From positions 1 to 47,856 of the forward strand of contig JAYTOY010000021.1 in assembly GCA_043747555.1 (NCBI GenBank): a DNA stretch of 47,856 nucleotides, in the 5' to 3' direction. The position numbers and the translations under genes were made by a program. The notes beneath the pieces are model-generated. The model saw only the letters and a list, made by a program, of their open reading frames with translations. It was not told where the DNA came from and searched no databases. Position 1 is the first letter of the stretch, and each line of letters opens with the position of its first letter. This document shows positions 1-8,418 of this stretch, piece by piece. The stretch is from JAYWDA01 sp043747555. Lineage in GTDB: Bacteria > Bdellovibrionota > Bdellovibrionia > Bdellovibrionales > Bdellovibrionaceae.

Positions 1-77
1 TGGTAGGGAGTACAGGAGTCGAACCTGCGACGTCCACCTTGTAAGGGTGGCGCTCTACCAACTGAGCTAACTCCCTA
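1..77 (-). tRNA. tRNA-Val (anticodon TAC)
   Basis: Read on the minus strand this gives a full cloverleaf. A 7-bp acceptor stem (TAGGGAG with CTCCCTA) is followed by a GTTAGCTCAGTTGGTAGAGC D-arm region. The anticodon stem CCACC/GGTGG holds the loop CTTACAA, and the T-arm loop is GTTCGAA. The loop places anticodon TAC, which reads valine GTA codons. The 3' CCA is encoded and lies at the first three bases of the window, so the gene is complete but sits at the edge. Confidence 0.97.
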
Positions 78-133
78 TTGGTAAATTGATAAGCTAAAAC
101 TAGGTAACAAAGAAGCCGGGCTTTGTCGAGGGC

Positions 134-715
134 TTATTTTCGACGAAGGCCATTCGCTTCATTTTTACCCTTACAAAATGCAGCGGCTGAATCGTTAGAT
201 AATTTTGAAATTCCCAAATGAACGTATTCGTCACGGCCTTCAGGTTGAATCGACAGCAACACCACTTGCCCGTTAATAGGGCTCACATTGATATCTTCCG
301 TAGAACCAGCATAATCAAATGATCGCACATAAATGCCATAAGATTGGCGGACGTTCAGATAGAACATATCGGCCACGAGACTGTTCTGAGTCCGTACTGC
401 TGAACCTTGTCCGAAGGCGACCTCTTTACAGGTCATAATGTCGATTTGTCGAACTTCAAAACGCCTGTTCTGAGCTTCACGAGTGATTTTGAATGTATAG
501 TAAGATTGGAAACGGCCATTTTGAGCCAGCCAAGTTCCTTCCATCATGGCCCACGGGAAAGTTTTTCGAACACTCCATGGCCAAGGAACGAAACGATCAT
601 CTTGAGTTAAAAAATTGGTATCCACTCGCCGTGGTGGCGCAGATAAGGGACGGAGGCTTGCGAAGGTTTCAGCACCTATCCCAACCAGCAATATGACCAT
701 CAAAAGTTTTCTCAT
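134..715 (-). CDS. Exported protein of unknown function
   Basis: About 193 residues. The N-terminus MRKLLMVILLVGIGAETFA is a typical Sec signal peptide (charged start, hydrophobic core, AxA-like end). The rest is a soluble, probably beta-rich domain with two cysteines; I do not recognise a family. I chose the ATG at 713-715 because GGGGGA lies just upstream. A second in-frame ATG four codons earlier (725-727) overlaps the stop codon of the upstream regulator gene as TAATG. Either way the gene is translationally coupled to the TPR/winged-helix gene, so the two probably act together. Secretion is well supported; the function is unknown. Confidence 0.8.
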   Translation of the reverse strand: MRKLLMVILLVGIGAETFASLRPLSAPPRRVDTNFLTQDDRFVPWPWSVRKTFPWAMMEGTWLAQNGRFQSYYTFKITREAQNRRFEVRQIDIMTCKEVAFGQGSAVRTQNSLVADMFYLNVRQSYGIYVRSFDYAGSTEDINVSPINGQVVLLSIQPEGRDEYVHLGISKLSNDSAAAFCKGKNEANGLRRK

Positions 716-726
716 AGAGTCCCCCA

Positions 727-1923
727 TTAATGCTCTATATGAATCTTTGCGGATTTATTCATATAATAACCGTTTTTTGCTCTGAAAATATATTTTGGCT
801 TATCAAAATCAGGTTCAATTAGTTTTCGTAATCGCTTGATTGTCACATAAACTTTATTGTCATGAACGCCAGGATCGTAGGGTTGCTTCCAAACATTTTC
901 GACCAAATATTCTTTAGAACAAACACTGCCTTGGTTTTGAACGAAGATTCGTAACAAATCTAAAAGGATAAACTGATTTTTAAAATCAATCCGACCCAAT
1001 TTTCTTTCAACCACAGCATGGTTTTCTTCTTCAAAAATTAAATCAAAGCCACGGTCAACAAATCCGCCGAGCTTTTCAATGTAACTTTTAATCATTTTCG
1101 AAAGGCGGATTTGATTTTTATGATCCACCGTTTTTTGCGCAAGCTTCAGATACATTTGCGCCATATCTTTATCGCCGGCATCGGCATAAATTGACCCCAG
1201 TAGAGCTAATAAGTAAGTGCCGGTGACCATATTCTTAGTTTCACGCAAATCATCATACGTCTTCCATACAACATCGATCGCTTCATCAAACTTTCGCAGT
1301 TTTCTTAAAATATCGGCGTTCAGCATCGATGTAGAAATCTTAAGTTCTGGCAAATTGTAAACCTGGAAGAACACTTGTAAATTATAAATCTCTTTTAAGG
1401 CTTCAGGCAGACGATTGATCGGATGACTAGAGTAAACAAAAGCCAAACCAAAAATAGCGTGGCAAATATCTTCTTTGACGTCAGCTGCTAAAGCGATGGC
1501 CAAAGCTTTTTGCAAATAATCCAAAGCTGTTTCTTGTTGGTTTTTGTAGGAAGCACACAAAGCAAGTGTGTAATAGGTTTTAGAATTAAGTTCGAACCCT
1601 TCTTTTAAGACTAAGTCTTGAAGACGTTCCTTGGTGCTATTAATGAGGTCATATTCTTCACGTTCTGCATAAATTCGCAGCAGCAAATTGTAGCATTTTA
1701 AAAAACCTGAAACATTTTTAGTCGTAAAAAAAGTTTCAGAAGCCTTTGTTAAATGAAGAGTTGCTAATTGAAAGTCGCCACGGTCGCAGTAAAGACGACC
1801 TAATTCGAAATTTTGATCAAGAATTGGATCAGTTGTTGAATCGACGGACGCTGCCAAATTAGCCCCTAAAAATATTTGTAAGACCGTGGGGTTGGTTCTG
1901 TCAGAATCTGTTTTAAAGGTCAA
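727..1923 (-). CDS. TPR-repeat transcriptional regulator with C-terminal winged helix
   Basis: 398 residues. Roughly the first 290 form helical TPR-like repeats (alternating segments such as FELGRLYCDRGDFQLATLHL and AEREEYDLI). The last ~95 residues resemble the OmpR/PhoB DNA-binding domain: SKEYLVENVW, then DNKVYVTIKRLRKLIEPD (recognition-helix region), then the wing YIFRAKNGYYM. No receiver domain is present, so it is not an ordinary response regulator; the layout is closer to SARP/MalT-like or CadC-like regulators, with TPRs as the sensing or protein-binding part. The start codon is TTG; an in-frame TAG lies four codons upstream. The lon terminator sits only 12 bases ahead of it, leaving almost no room for a separate leader. 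It is coupled to the downstream exported-protein gene by a TAATG overlap. Target genes are unknown. Confidence 0.85.
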   Translation of the reverse strand: MTFKTDSDRTNPTVLQIFLGANLAASVDSTTDPILDQNFELGRLYCDRGDFQLATLHLTKASETFFTTKNVSGFLKCYNLLLRIYAEREEYDLINSTKERLQDLVLKEGFELNSKTYYTLALCASYKNQQETALDYLQKALAIALAADVKEDICHAIFGLAFVYSSHPINRLPEALKEIYNLQVFFQVYNLPELKISTSMLNADILRKLRKFDEAIDVVWKTYDDLRETKNMVTGTYLLALLGSIYADAGDKDMAQMYLKLAQKTVDHKNQIRLSKMIKSYIEKLGGFVDRGFDLIFEEENHAVVERKLGRIDFKNQFILLDLLRIFVQNQGSVCSKEYLVENVWKQPYDPGVHDNKVYVTIKRLRKLIEPDFDKPKYIFRAKNGYYMNKSAKIHIEH

Positions 1924-1934
1924 TCGATGAATCT

Positions 1935-1973
1935 AAAAAAAAGGCCCCTGTCGCTTTAAACTGACAGGGGCCT
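1935..1973 (-). terminator. Rho-independent terminator of lon
   Basis: A perfect 11-bp stem (arms 1942-1952 and 1963-1973) with a 10-base loop is followed on the minus strand by eight T residues. It lies 31 bases past the lon stop codon and only 12 bases before the start of the next gene on the same strand. Confidence 0.93.
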
Positions 1974-2001
1974 AATACAAACTTGCTTACAAATTAAACA
2001 A
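1972..2001 (-). promoter_or_regulatory. Possible sigma-70 promoter for the TPR regulator
   Basis: On the minus strand TTGTTT (1996-2001) and TATTAG (1972-1977) are 18 bases apart. Transcription would start near 1965, inside the first arm of the lon terminator, giving a transcript too short at its 5' end to form the full hairpin. Matches to consensus are only partial, so this is tentative. Confidence 0.3.
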
Positions 2002-2003
2002 TT

Positions 2004-4454
2004 TTAATGCGCGTGCTGAGATTGCCCCGTGTATTGCGCCTTAATGCCAAAATCTGAGGCTTTCATGTTCTTAAAAAGCTCTTTAGGATTTTTAATATCT
2101 AAAGCGTTAATAAGCACTTGGTCGACATGATCCACCAGGATGACTTTCAGTTCGCGCAAGACTTCTTTTGGGATGTCCTTTAAATCTTTTTCGTTCTCTT
2201 TCGGGCAGATGATCATTTTAATGCCGCCGCGATGAGCCGCTAAGATTTTTTCTTTCAGTCCGCCGATCGGCATGACCTTTCCGCGTAAAGAAATCTCGCC
2301 TGTCATAGCTACCGTTCGACGGACCGGAATCATGGTGATCGCCGAAACAATAGATGTGGTCAGTGCAATTCCCGCTGAAGGTCCATCTTTGGGGACAGCA
2401 CCTTCTGGCAAATGGATATGCACGTCAACATTCGAAAAATATTCTTTGTCGAAACCAAAAAGTGGCCCCCGAGATCGAACGTAACTCATGGCGGCCGAAC
2501 AAGATTCCTTCATCACATCCCCTAATTGACCGGTGACGGTGAATTTTCCTTTGCCCGGAACAACGTTGGCTTCAACTTGCAATAAGTCACCGCCCACTTC
2601 GGTCCATGCCATTCCGTTGGTAAGACCAATTTCGTTTTCGTCCTCGATTTTTCCAAACTTGTATTTATGAGCGCCCAGAAGCTCGATTAATTTCTTCGGA
2701 GTCACAACATAAGCCTTACGGTTTCCCGAGACTTTAACTTTCTTTGTGCTCTTTGGATCTTTTTTTGCTTCTTCCATCACAAGTTCTTTTGCAACCTTGC
2801 GACAAACGTTAGCGATTTGTCTCTCGAGATTACGAACTCCGGCTTCCCGGGTGTAGTAACGAATCAAGTTTCGAATCGATGCATCTTGGAAGGTCACTTT
2901 AAATTGTCCCAAGCCATGCGCTTCAACCTGTTTTGTTACTAAATAATTCCGAGCAATATGAAATTTTTCCTGCTCGATGTAGCCCTCTAAAGAAATAATT
3001 TCCATTCGATCTAGTAGCGGACGCGGCACAGTGTGGAGCGAGTTCGCTGTCGCAATGAAAAGAACTTTAGACAAGTCATATTCAACTTCTAAGTAATGAT
3101 CTTGGAAGGTTGAATTCTGTTCAGGATCTAAAACTTCAAGCATCGCCGAAGCTGGGTCGCCGCGGAAGTCTGAAGCCATTTTGTCGATTTCATCAAGCAA
3201 CAAAATGGCGTTGCCTTTATCGACTTTTCTCAGGGCTTGCAGGATTTTTCCTGGCATAGCGCCGACATAAGTTTTTCTGTGTCCGCGAATTTCAGCCTCA
3301 TCTCGCACGCCGCCCAAAGAAATTCGAGCAAATGGCCGATTCATCGCTGTTGCAATTGATCTTGCCAAGGATGTCTTACCAACCCCTGGAGGACCCACTA
3401 GACATAAAATTGGGCCTTTTAGGTTTTTAGAGATTGAAAGAACGGCTAAGTATTCAAGGATCCGCTCTTTGACCTTCTCTAAACCCCAATGATCATCGTC
3501 TAAGATTTTTTCAGCAAATTTGATATTGTGATTTTCTTCAGTGTAATCGTACCAAGGAAGTGACAGCATCCAGTCGATATAATTTCTAACAACCGTCGCT
3601 TCAGCTGACATCGGTGACATCATTTTTAGCTTCTTGATTTCTTTCATCAACTTGTCTTTGGCTTCTTGACTCATTTTTTTGGCTTTAGTTTTGATTTCTA
3701 GGTCTTGAAGTTCGGCCTGGTAATCGTCCTTTTCGCCAAGTTCTTTTTGAATCGCCTGCATTTGCTCATTCAGATAGTACTCTTTCTGAGAGCGCTCCAT
3801 CTGTTTTTTAACGCGCGTGCGGATTTTCTTTTCAACTTCTAGAATTTCAATCTCGCCCGTCATTAAGTTCAGCAAATGCTCTAAACGCTTGGTCGAATCA
3901 AAAATTTCTAAGACATTTTGCTTGTCTTCTAGTTTTAAATTTAACTGCGCAACAATAATATCCGAAAGCTCAGCCGCGTTTTCGATGGTGGATACTCGCA
4001 TCAAAATTTCTGGCGGAATTCGCTTATTTAATTTTACATAAGTTTCAAAAGTTGATTTTACAGAGCGAACCAGCGCCTGAGATTCAACTGGGTTTTCAAC
4101 ATCTTCTTCCACATCCTCGCAAGCCACGACAAAAAAGTTATCATTAGGTACAAAGCCTTTGATACGAACGCGTCTTTTGCCTTCGACCAGGACTTTGACT
4201 GTGCCGTCTGGAAGTCTTAGTAACTGAATGATGGTCCCAATCGTTCCGACACTGTAAATATCTTTGGCTTCCGGGTTATTGGTCTTAGCATCCCTCTGTG
4301 CGGCTAACACGATATCTGTTTGTTTGCTCATTGCTTCTTCAAGGGCGTTGATACTTTTTTCACGACCTACAAAAAGGGGCATCATCATGTGAGGAAAAAT
4401 TATTAGGTCCCGCAGCGGCAGTAGGGGGAGTTGCTGGGTCTTCGATTCGCTCAT
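2004..4454 (-). CDS. lon: ATP-dependent protease Lon
   Basis: 816 residues, the normal length for LonA. An N-terminal substrate-binding LON domain (from LPLLPLRDLIIFPHM) leads into a coiled-coil stretch around residues 190-290. The AAA+ domain has Walker A GPPGVGKT at 354-361 and Walker B ILLLDEIDKM. The C-terminal peptidase carries the catalytic dyad Ser693 (PKDGPSAGIA) and Lys736 (GLKEKILAA). It degrades misfolded and short-lived regulatory proteins in the cytoplasm. The start ATG has a good GGAGGG ribosome site about 6 bases upstream. It is downstream of clpP-clpX on the same strand but separated by 395 bases and a possible terminator, so it probably has its own promoter; it ends in a strong terminator. 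Confidence 0.98.
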   Translation of the reverse strand: MSESKTQQLPLLPLRDLIIFPHMMMPLFVGREKSINALEEAMSKQTDIVLAAQRDAKTNNPEAKDIYSVGTIGTIIQLLRLPDGTVKVLVEGKRRVRIKGFVPNDNFFVVACEDVEEDVENPVESQALVRSVKSTFETYVKLNKRIPPEILMRVSTIENAAELSDIIVAQLNLKLEDKQNVLEIFDSTKRLEHLLNLMTGEIEILEVEKKIRTRVKKQMERSQKEYYLNEQMQAIQKELGEKDDYQAELQDLEIKTKAKKMSQEAKDKLMKEIKKLKMMSPMSAEATVVRNYIDWMLSLPWYDYTEENHNIKFAEKILDDDHWGLEKVKERILEYLAVLSISKNLKGPILCLVGPPGVGKTSLARSIATAMNRPFARISLGGVRDEAEIRGHRKTYVGAMPGKILQALRKVDKGNAILLLDEIDKMASDFRGDPASAMLEVLDPEQNSTFQDHYLEVEYDLSKVLFIATANSLHTVPRPLLDRMEIISLEGYIEQEKFHIARNYLVTKQVEAHGLGQFKVTFQDASIRNLIRYYTREAGVRNLERQIANVCRKVAKELVMEEAKKDPKSTKKVKVSGNRKAYVVTPKKLIELLGAHKYKFGKIEDENEIGLTNGMAWTEVGGDLLQVEANVVPGKGKFTVTGQLGDVMKESCSAAMSYVRSRGPLFGFDKEYFSNVDVHIHLPEGAVPKDGPSAGIALTTSIVSAITMIPVRRTVAMTGEISLRGKVMPIGGLKEKILAAHRGGIKMIICPKENEKDLKDIPKEVLRELKVILVDHVDQVLINALDIKNPKELFKNMKASDFGIKAQYTGQSQHAH

Positions 4455-4546
4455 TTAGGCCCTCCAATGGTCTAGGTGATTCAAACACGTTAAGTACGCT
4501 ACTCTTCAGAAACCAATCCATAGATCTCTGGTTAAACTTATCTTTT

Positions 4547-4552
4547 ATTATA
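4547..4552 (-). promoter_or_regulatory. Possible -10 box for lon
   Basis: An exact TATAAT on the minus strand about 95 bases before the lon start codon, in an AT-rich stretch. No convincing TTGACA-like -35 box lies 16-18 bases upstream (closest is TTTCAT), and I see no clear heat-shock sigma-32 pattern. Confidence 0.35.
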
Positions 4553-4615
4553 CTAATTTAGTTAATCCGATGAAAAGAAATATTATTGTAACTGTCGCAC
4601 AAAGACGCACTGTTT

Positions 4616-4705
4616 TTAATTGTTAGCATCTTGAAAAAAGACAAAATCGTCAGTAATTTTGCTTTTTAACGATTCAGGCATAGGCTCATCAAAAATAACT
4701 GTCAT
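4616..4705 (-). CDS. Doubtful 29-residue ORF between clpX and lon
   Basis: The 395-base clpX-lon gap has no clear gene. It does contain an ATG-started 29-codon frame (MTVIFDEPMPESLKSK...). This frame is continuous upstream, without any stop, to the clpX stop codon at 4850. The ribosome site is weak. It may be chance, a remnant of a longer gene, or a very small protein. Only a comparison with relatives could decide. Confidence 0.2.
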   Translation of the reverse strand: MTVIFDEPMPESLKSKITDDFVFFQDANN

Positions 4706-4780
4706 TAGACCGTATTTTCTAATTCGGGCGGTCCGAAAATAAATATTTTTATTCCTAGTATTGCTTTTTATCGCAGGTCC

Positions 4781-4812
4781 AAAAATGGTAGGGCCTACCG
4801 AAGTGAGCCCTA
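4781..4812 (-). terminator. Possible terminator after clpX
   Basis: A 6-bp stem TAGGGC/GCCCTA (4789-4794 and 4807-4812) with a 12-base loop is followed on the minus strand by CCATTTTT. It lies 38 bases past the clpX stop. The stem is short and the T-run is offset by three bases, so it would be a modest terminator. Confidence 0.45.
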
Positions 4813-4849
4813 ATAAATGATTGACCGTAAAGGACTTTTTACAAAAAGC

Positions 4850-6163
4850 TTAGGCGCTTTCTGCAGGGTCGCCAGTTCCCTCTTTAGCTGCTGCCGAAGC
4901 CGCTTGGGCTTTGATTTCGTCATCAGACTTAAATGTAACTTTCGGAGGTTGATTCTCGTTGATCACTTTCTCGTCGATCAAAACCTCTTTCACATTCGGC
5001 TTTGAAGGAATATCAAACATGATATCTAGCATGGCCGTTTCTAAAACGCCGCGCAGACCACGAGCTCCCGTTTTTCGCTTTAAAGCCATTTGTGCAATAG
5101 CACGTAAGGCTTTTTCAGTGAACTTTAACTCGACCCCTTCGTAGCTGAAAAGTTTCTGATATTGCTTAGTCACAGCATTTTTAGGGCGGACCAAGATATC
5201 AATTAATGCCTCTTCGTCTAATGGATCAAGGACTGCTAAAACTGGCAATCGACCAATAAACTCTGGAATCAATCCAAAGCGAACCAAATCATCGGGTTCG
5301 ACTTTTCTAAGTAAGTTTTCACTCTTCTCTTTTTCTGCTTCGGTTTTAATATCCGCGGCAAAACCTAAAGCTCGATTAGAAGTGCGATTTTCAATGACTT
5401 TATCCAAGCCAACAAAGGCTCCGCCGACAATAAACAGAATATTGCTAGTATCCACTTGAATAAATTCTTGCTGAGGGTGTTTTCTTCCCCCTTTTGGCGG
5501 AAGATTGGCCACAGTTCCTTCTAAGATTTTTAGAAGAGCTTGCTGCACGCCTTCACCGCTGACGTCGCGAGTGATCGAAGGGTTTTCTGATTTACGAGAG
5601 ATCTTATCGATCTCATCAATGTAAATCACACCTTTTTGTGCTTTTTCGATATCATAGTCTGCGGCTTGCAATAAATTTAATACAACGTTTTCAACATCTT
5701 CACCGACATAGCCGGCCTCTGTTAAAGTCGTCGCATCGGCCATTGCGAAAGGCACGTTGAGGATTTTTGCAATCGTCTGAGCCAATAAAGTTTTTCCTGA
5801 ACCTGTTGGACCAATCAAAAGGATATTGGATTTTTGAAGATCAACGTCACTGGCCTTGCGACCCGGAGTAAGAGCATTGATACGCTTGTAGTGATTGTGA
5901 ACAGCCACAGCCAACGATTTTTTAGCGCCCGTTTGTCCGATCACGTAATCATCAAGATAACCTTTGATATCGATCGGTTTTGGAACCTTGAAAGTTCCTT
6001 TGACGGAAACTTCACGTTCTTTTTCTTCAACGATAATGTCATTGCAAAGATCAATACATTCGTCACAAATGTACACGCCTGGCCCGGCAATTAATTTCTT
6101 AACTTCCTTTTGGCCTTTACCGCAAAAACTACATCTTAAAGATCCACCTGTTAATGTACTCAT
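4850..6163 (-). CDS. clpX: ATP-dependent Clp protease ATP-binding subunit ClpX
   Basis: 437 residues. The N-terminal zinc-binding domain has four cysteines (C11, C14, C33, C36: CSFCGK...CDEC) for adaptor and substrate binding. The AAA+ module has Walker A GPTGSGKT at 118-125, the pore loop AGYVGEDVEN, Walker B VIYIDEIDKI, and IGRLPV in the region of the ClpP-binding loop. It unfolds tagged proteins and feeds them to ClpP. A short Ala-rich tail (AQAASAAAKEG) extends the C-terminus. Its start overlaps the clpP stop in TAATG, so both are made from one message and translationally coupled. Confidence 0.98.
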   Translation of the reverse strand: MSTLTGGSLRCSFCGKGQKEVKKLIAGPGVYICDECIDLCNDIIVEEKEREVSVKGTFKVPKPIDIKGYLDDYVIGQTGAKKSLAVAVHNHYKRINALTPGRKASDVDLQKSNILLIGPTGSGKTLLAQTIAKILNVPFAMADATTLTEAGYVGEDVENVVLNLLQAADYDIEKAQKGVIYIDEIDKISRKSENPSITRDVSGEGVQQALLKILEGTVANLPPKGGRKHPQQEFIQVDTSNILFIVGGAFVGLDKVIENRTSNRALGFAADIKTEAEKEKSENLLRKVEPDDLVRFGLIPEFIGRLPVLAVLDPLDEEALIDILVRPKNAVTKQYQKLFSYEGVELKFTEKALRAIAQMALKRKTGARGLRGVLETAMLDIMFDIPSKPNVKEVLIDEKVINENQPPKVTFKSDDEIKAQAASAAAKEGTGDPAESA

Positions 6164-6807
6164 TATTTATCCTTTTTCAAAATTTTGCGGGATTCAATCA
6201 CCGTGTCGATCAAACCAAATTCTTTTGCATCTGGCGGAGCAAAAAAGTTATCTCGCTCCATCGCGTCTCTGAGGGTTTTATAATCTTTCCCAGAGTGTAC
6301 TTCATAAATTTTAGTTAATTTTTCTTTTGTTTTAACAAGCTCGCGAGCATGAATTTCAATGTCGGTCACTTGTCCACCAATTCCTCCACCACCCATGTGT
6401 GGTTGATGAATCATGATGCGAGCGTTCGGAAGGCTGTAACGCTTTCCTGCGGCTCCCGCACATAAAAGTAAAGAACCCATGCTTGCAGCCATTCCCATAC
6501 AGTATGTTGCTACATCACATTTCACAAATTGCATCATGTCGTAAATCGCAAGACCGGCAGACACACTGCCTCCTGGGGAATTGATATACAATTGGATATC
6601 TTTATCTGGATTGTCCGCTTCTAAGAACAACAGCTGAGCAATGATACTATTTGCAACATCATCAGTGACGGCACTTCCCATCATAATAATGCGATCTTTT
6701 AACAATCTAGAATAGATGTCGTAAGATCTTTCCCCTCGAGATGTTTGCTCAATTACATATGGTACAAGATTCACGATGAAACTCCCTCTGTTGCTGTTGG
6801 CCTTCAT
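6163..6807 (-). CDS. clpP: ATP-dependent Clp protease proteolytic subunit ClpP
   Basis: 214 residues. The catalytic triad is in place: Ser109 (MAASMGS), His134 (RIMIHQP) and Asp186 (MERDNF), by alignment with E. coli S97, H122 and D171. NSPGGSVSAG and TDIEIHARE are also typical. A 3-residue glycine-rich insertion (MGGGGIGG) follows the His, in the handle region. It forms the tetradecameric protease chamber served by ClpX. It is the first gene of a clpP-clpX unit, and a 106-base divergent spacer separates it from pepA. No clear ribosome site precedes the ATG. Trigger factor, the usual upstream neighbour, is absent here and found near 13.6 kb. Confidence 0.98.
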   Translation of the reverse strand: MKANSNRGSFIVNLVPYVIEQTSRGERSYDIYSRLLKDRIIMMGSAVTDDVANSIIAQLLFLEADNPDKDIQLYINSPGGSVSAGLAIYDMMQFVKCDVATYCMGMAASMGSLLLCAGAAGKRYSLPNARIMIHQPHMGGGGIGGQVTDIEIHARELVKTKEKLTKIYEVHSGKDYKTLRDAMERDNFFAPPDAKEFGLIDTVIESRKILKKDK

Positions 6808-6913
6808 TTATCGGCGTTTGGGGCCTAACCTTTATTAAAAACACCTTGCCTAGGCACCCGACTATGGTACTGATTTTAAGACCGTCACATTTAGACCAGC
6901 CGTTGGAGATAAT

Positions 6914-8416
6914 ATGGTTATCAATTTGATTCAGAAAAGCCCTAAAAACTTAATAGGTCCCGTTTTAATAACTTTTTCTCGCTCGACCAAAGGCGCGGCA
7001 AAAGAAAAGAACGTGAAAATAGCTCATCCCGAATTGAACCAACGACTTCAAGCTGCTGTTAAGTCACAGTCCATCACAGGAAAATTAGGTGAGACCCAAG
7101 TTTATAAAGAAATTGAGTTTTTGGGATTTCGACATGTGGTTTTGGTTGGCTTAGGTGCTGAAGCAGAAATGACTCATGAAACCCTTCGCGTTGCTGCAGC
7201 CGCCACTTGTGAGGCCGTCAAAAGCTTGAATGTTGAAGAAGCCTTTATCGATTTCGATTCCATTTTAGCTAAAAAAAATGCGCCGGCCTTTATTAAGGCA
7301 TTTGTCGAAGGCCTGATGCTGACTAGTTATGATTTCAGCGAATTAAAAACAAAAAAGAAAGAACCTAAAAAAGAAGTGACCTTGCACATCACAGCGACCG
7401 ATGCAAAAAATGTCGCGATTAAAAATGCTTTTCAAGAGGCTTTGATTCTTTCTGAATGTGTGAATTTTTCTCGTCGCCTGGGTGATATGCCTGGAAACCT
7501 AATGACTCCAGAAATTTTAGCCAACGAAGCTGTGGAAGCAGCAAAAGGCACTTCTGTGAAAGTCACGGTTTGGGATTTAGCACGAATTAAAAAAGAAAAA
7601 ATGGGTGGCTTAGTCGGTGTTTCTTTGGGCTCTGATAAAGAACCCAGGTTTATTATTATGGAATACAAAGGCGCTGCTAAATCTGAAAAGCCTTTGGTCT
7701 ATGTTGGCAAGGGTCTGACCTTTGATTGCGGTGGTATCAGCATTAAGCCTTCTGGCGGCATGGAAGAAATGAAATACGATATGTGCGGGGGCGCCAATGT
7801 GATTGGTGCTATCTTAGCCATTGCAAAATTAAAACTGAAAGTGAATGCGATTGCCCTTATTGCCTCGACTGAAAATATGCCAGGCCCTGGAGCTACTAAA
7901 CCAGGCGATATTTTATTTGCGCGCAATGGAAAATCATTTGAAGTGAACAACACAGATGCTGAAGGTCGAATTATCCTTGCCGATGCTTTAAGTTATGCTT
8001 CTGAATTAAATCCGAAATGGATTGTCGACACAGCGACATTAACCGGCGCTATGATGGTTGCATTAGGAAATATCCACACGGGCTACTTCACAAAAAATCA
8101 GAAATTTAAAAAGAACATCGAAGCGGCTGCTGATGCCTCTGGTGAATTAGTTTGGAATTTGCCTTTGGTGGATCATCATTTGAAAGATATGAAGGGCACC
8201 TACGCTGACTTGAATAATATTTCTTCAGGGAAGGGTGCTGGTTCTGCCACGGCGGCTGCGTTTTTAGAACAGTTTGTTGGTGAAGGTATCCCGTGGGCGC
8301 ACTTTGATATTGCTGGGACTGCTTGGCATGTTGGTGGACGTCTTCCCTATTGCCCTAAAAAGGGTGCTAGTGGTGCGATCCTTCGAACATTTGTTGAATT
8401 AGCTAAGCAGAAGTAG
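6914..8416 (+). CDS. pepA: Leucyl (cytosol) aminopeptidase, M17 family
   Basis: 500 residues, standard for PepA. The C-terminal catalytic domain carries the metal-binding and active-site elements VGKGLTFDCGGISIKPSGG and NTDAEGR (346-352), followed by DTATLTGAMM. It is a hexameric dizinc or dimanganese peptidase that removes N-terminal residues from peptides, finishing degradation started by proteases such as ClpXP and Lon. The ribosome site GGAGA stands well before the ATG. The gene is divergent from clpP and ends only two bases from the convergent downstream gene. In some bacteria PepA also binds DNA as a regulator; nothing here tests that. Confidence 0.95.
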   Translation: MVINLIQKSPKNLIGPVLITFSRSTKGAAKEKNVKIAHPELNQRLQAAVKSQSITGKLGETQVYKEIEFLGFRHVVLVGLGAEAEMTHETLRVAAAATCEAVKSLNVEEAFIDFDSILAKKNAPAFIKAFVEGLMLTSYDFSELKTKKKEPKKEVTLHITATDAKNVAIKNAFQEALILSECVNFSRRLGDMPGNLMTPEILANEAVEAAKGTSVKVTVWDLARIKKEKMGGLVGVSLGSDKEPRFIIMEYKGAAKSEKPLVYVGKGLTFDCGGISIKPSGGMEEMKYDMCGGANVIGAILAIAKLKLKVNAIALIASTENMPGPGATKPGDILFARNGKSFEVNNTDAEGRIILADALSYASELNPKWIVDTATLTGAMMVALGNIHTGYFTKNQKFKKNIEAAADASGELVWNLPLVDHHLKDMKGTYADLNNISSGKGAGSATAAAFLEQFVGEGIPWAHFDIAGTAWHVGGRLPYCPKKGASGAILRTFVELAKQK

Positions 8417-8418
8417 TT

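Noticed and set aside
6240..6270. Apparent displacement of the ClpP catalytic aspartate
   Set aside because: A first alignment put Ala at the Asp position. Aligning from the conserved His with the 3-residue glycine insertion places Asp186 correctly, so the triad is intact.
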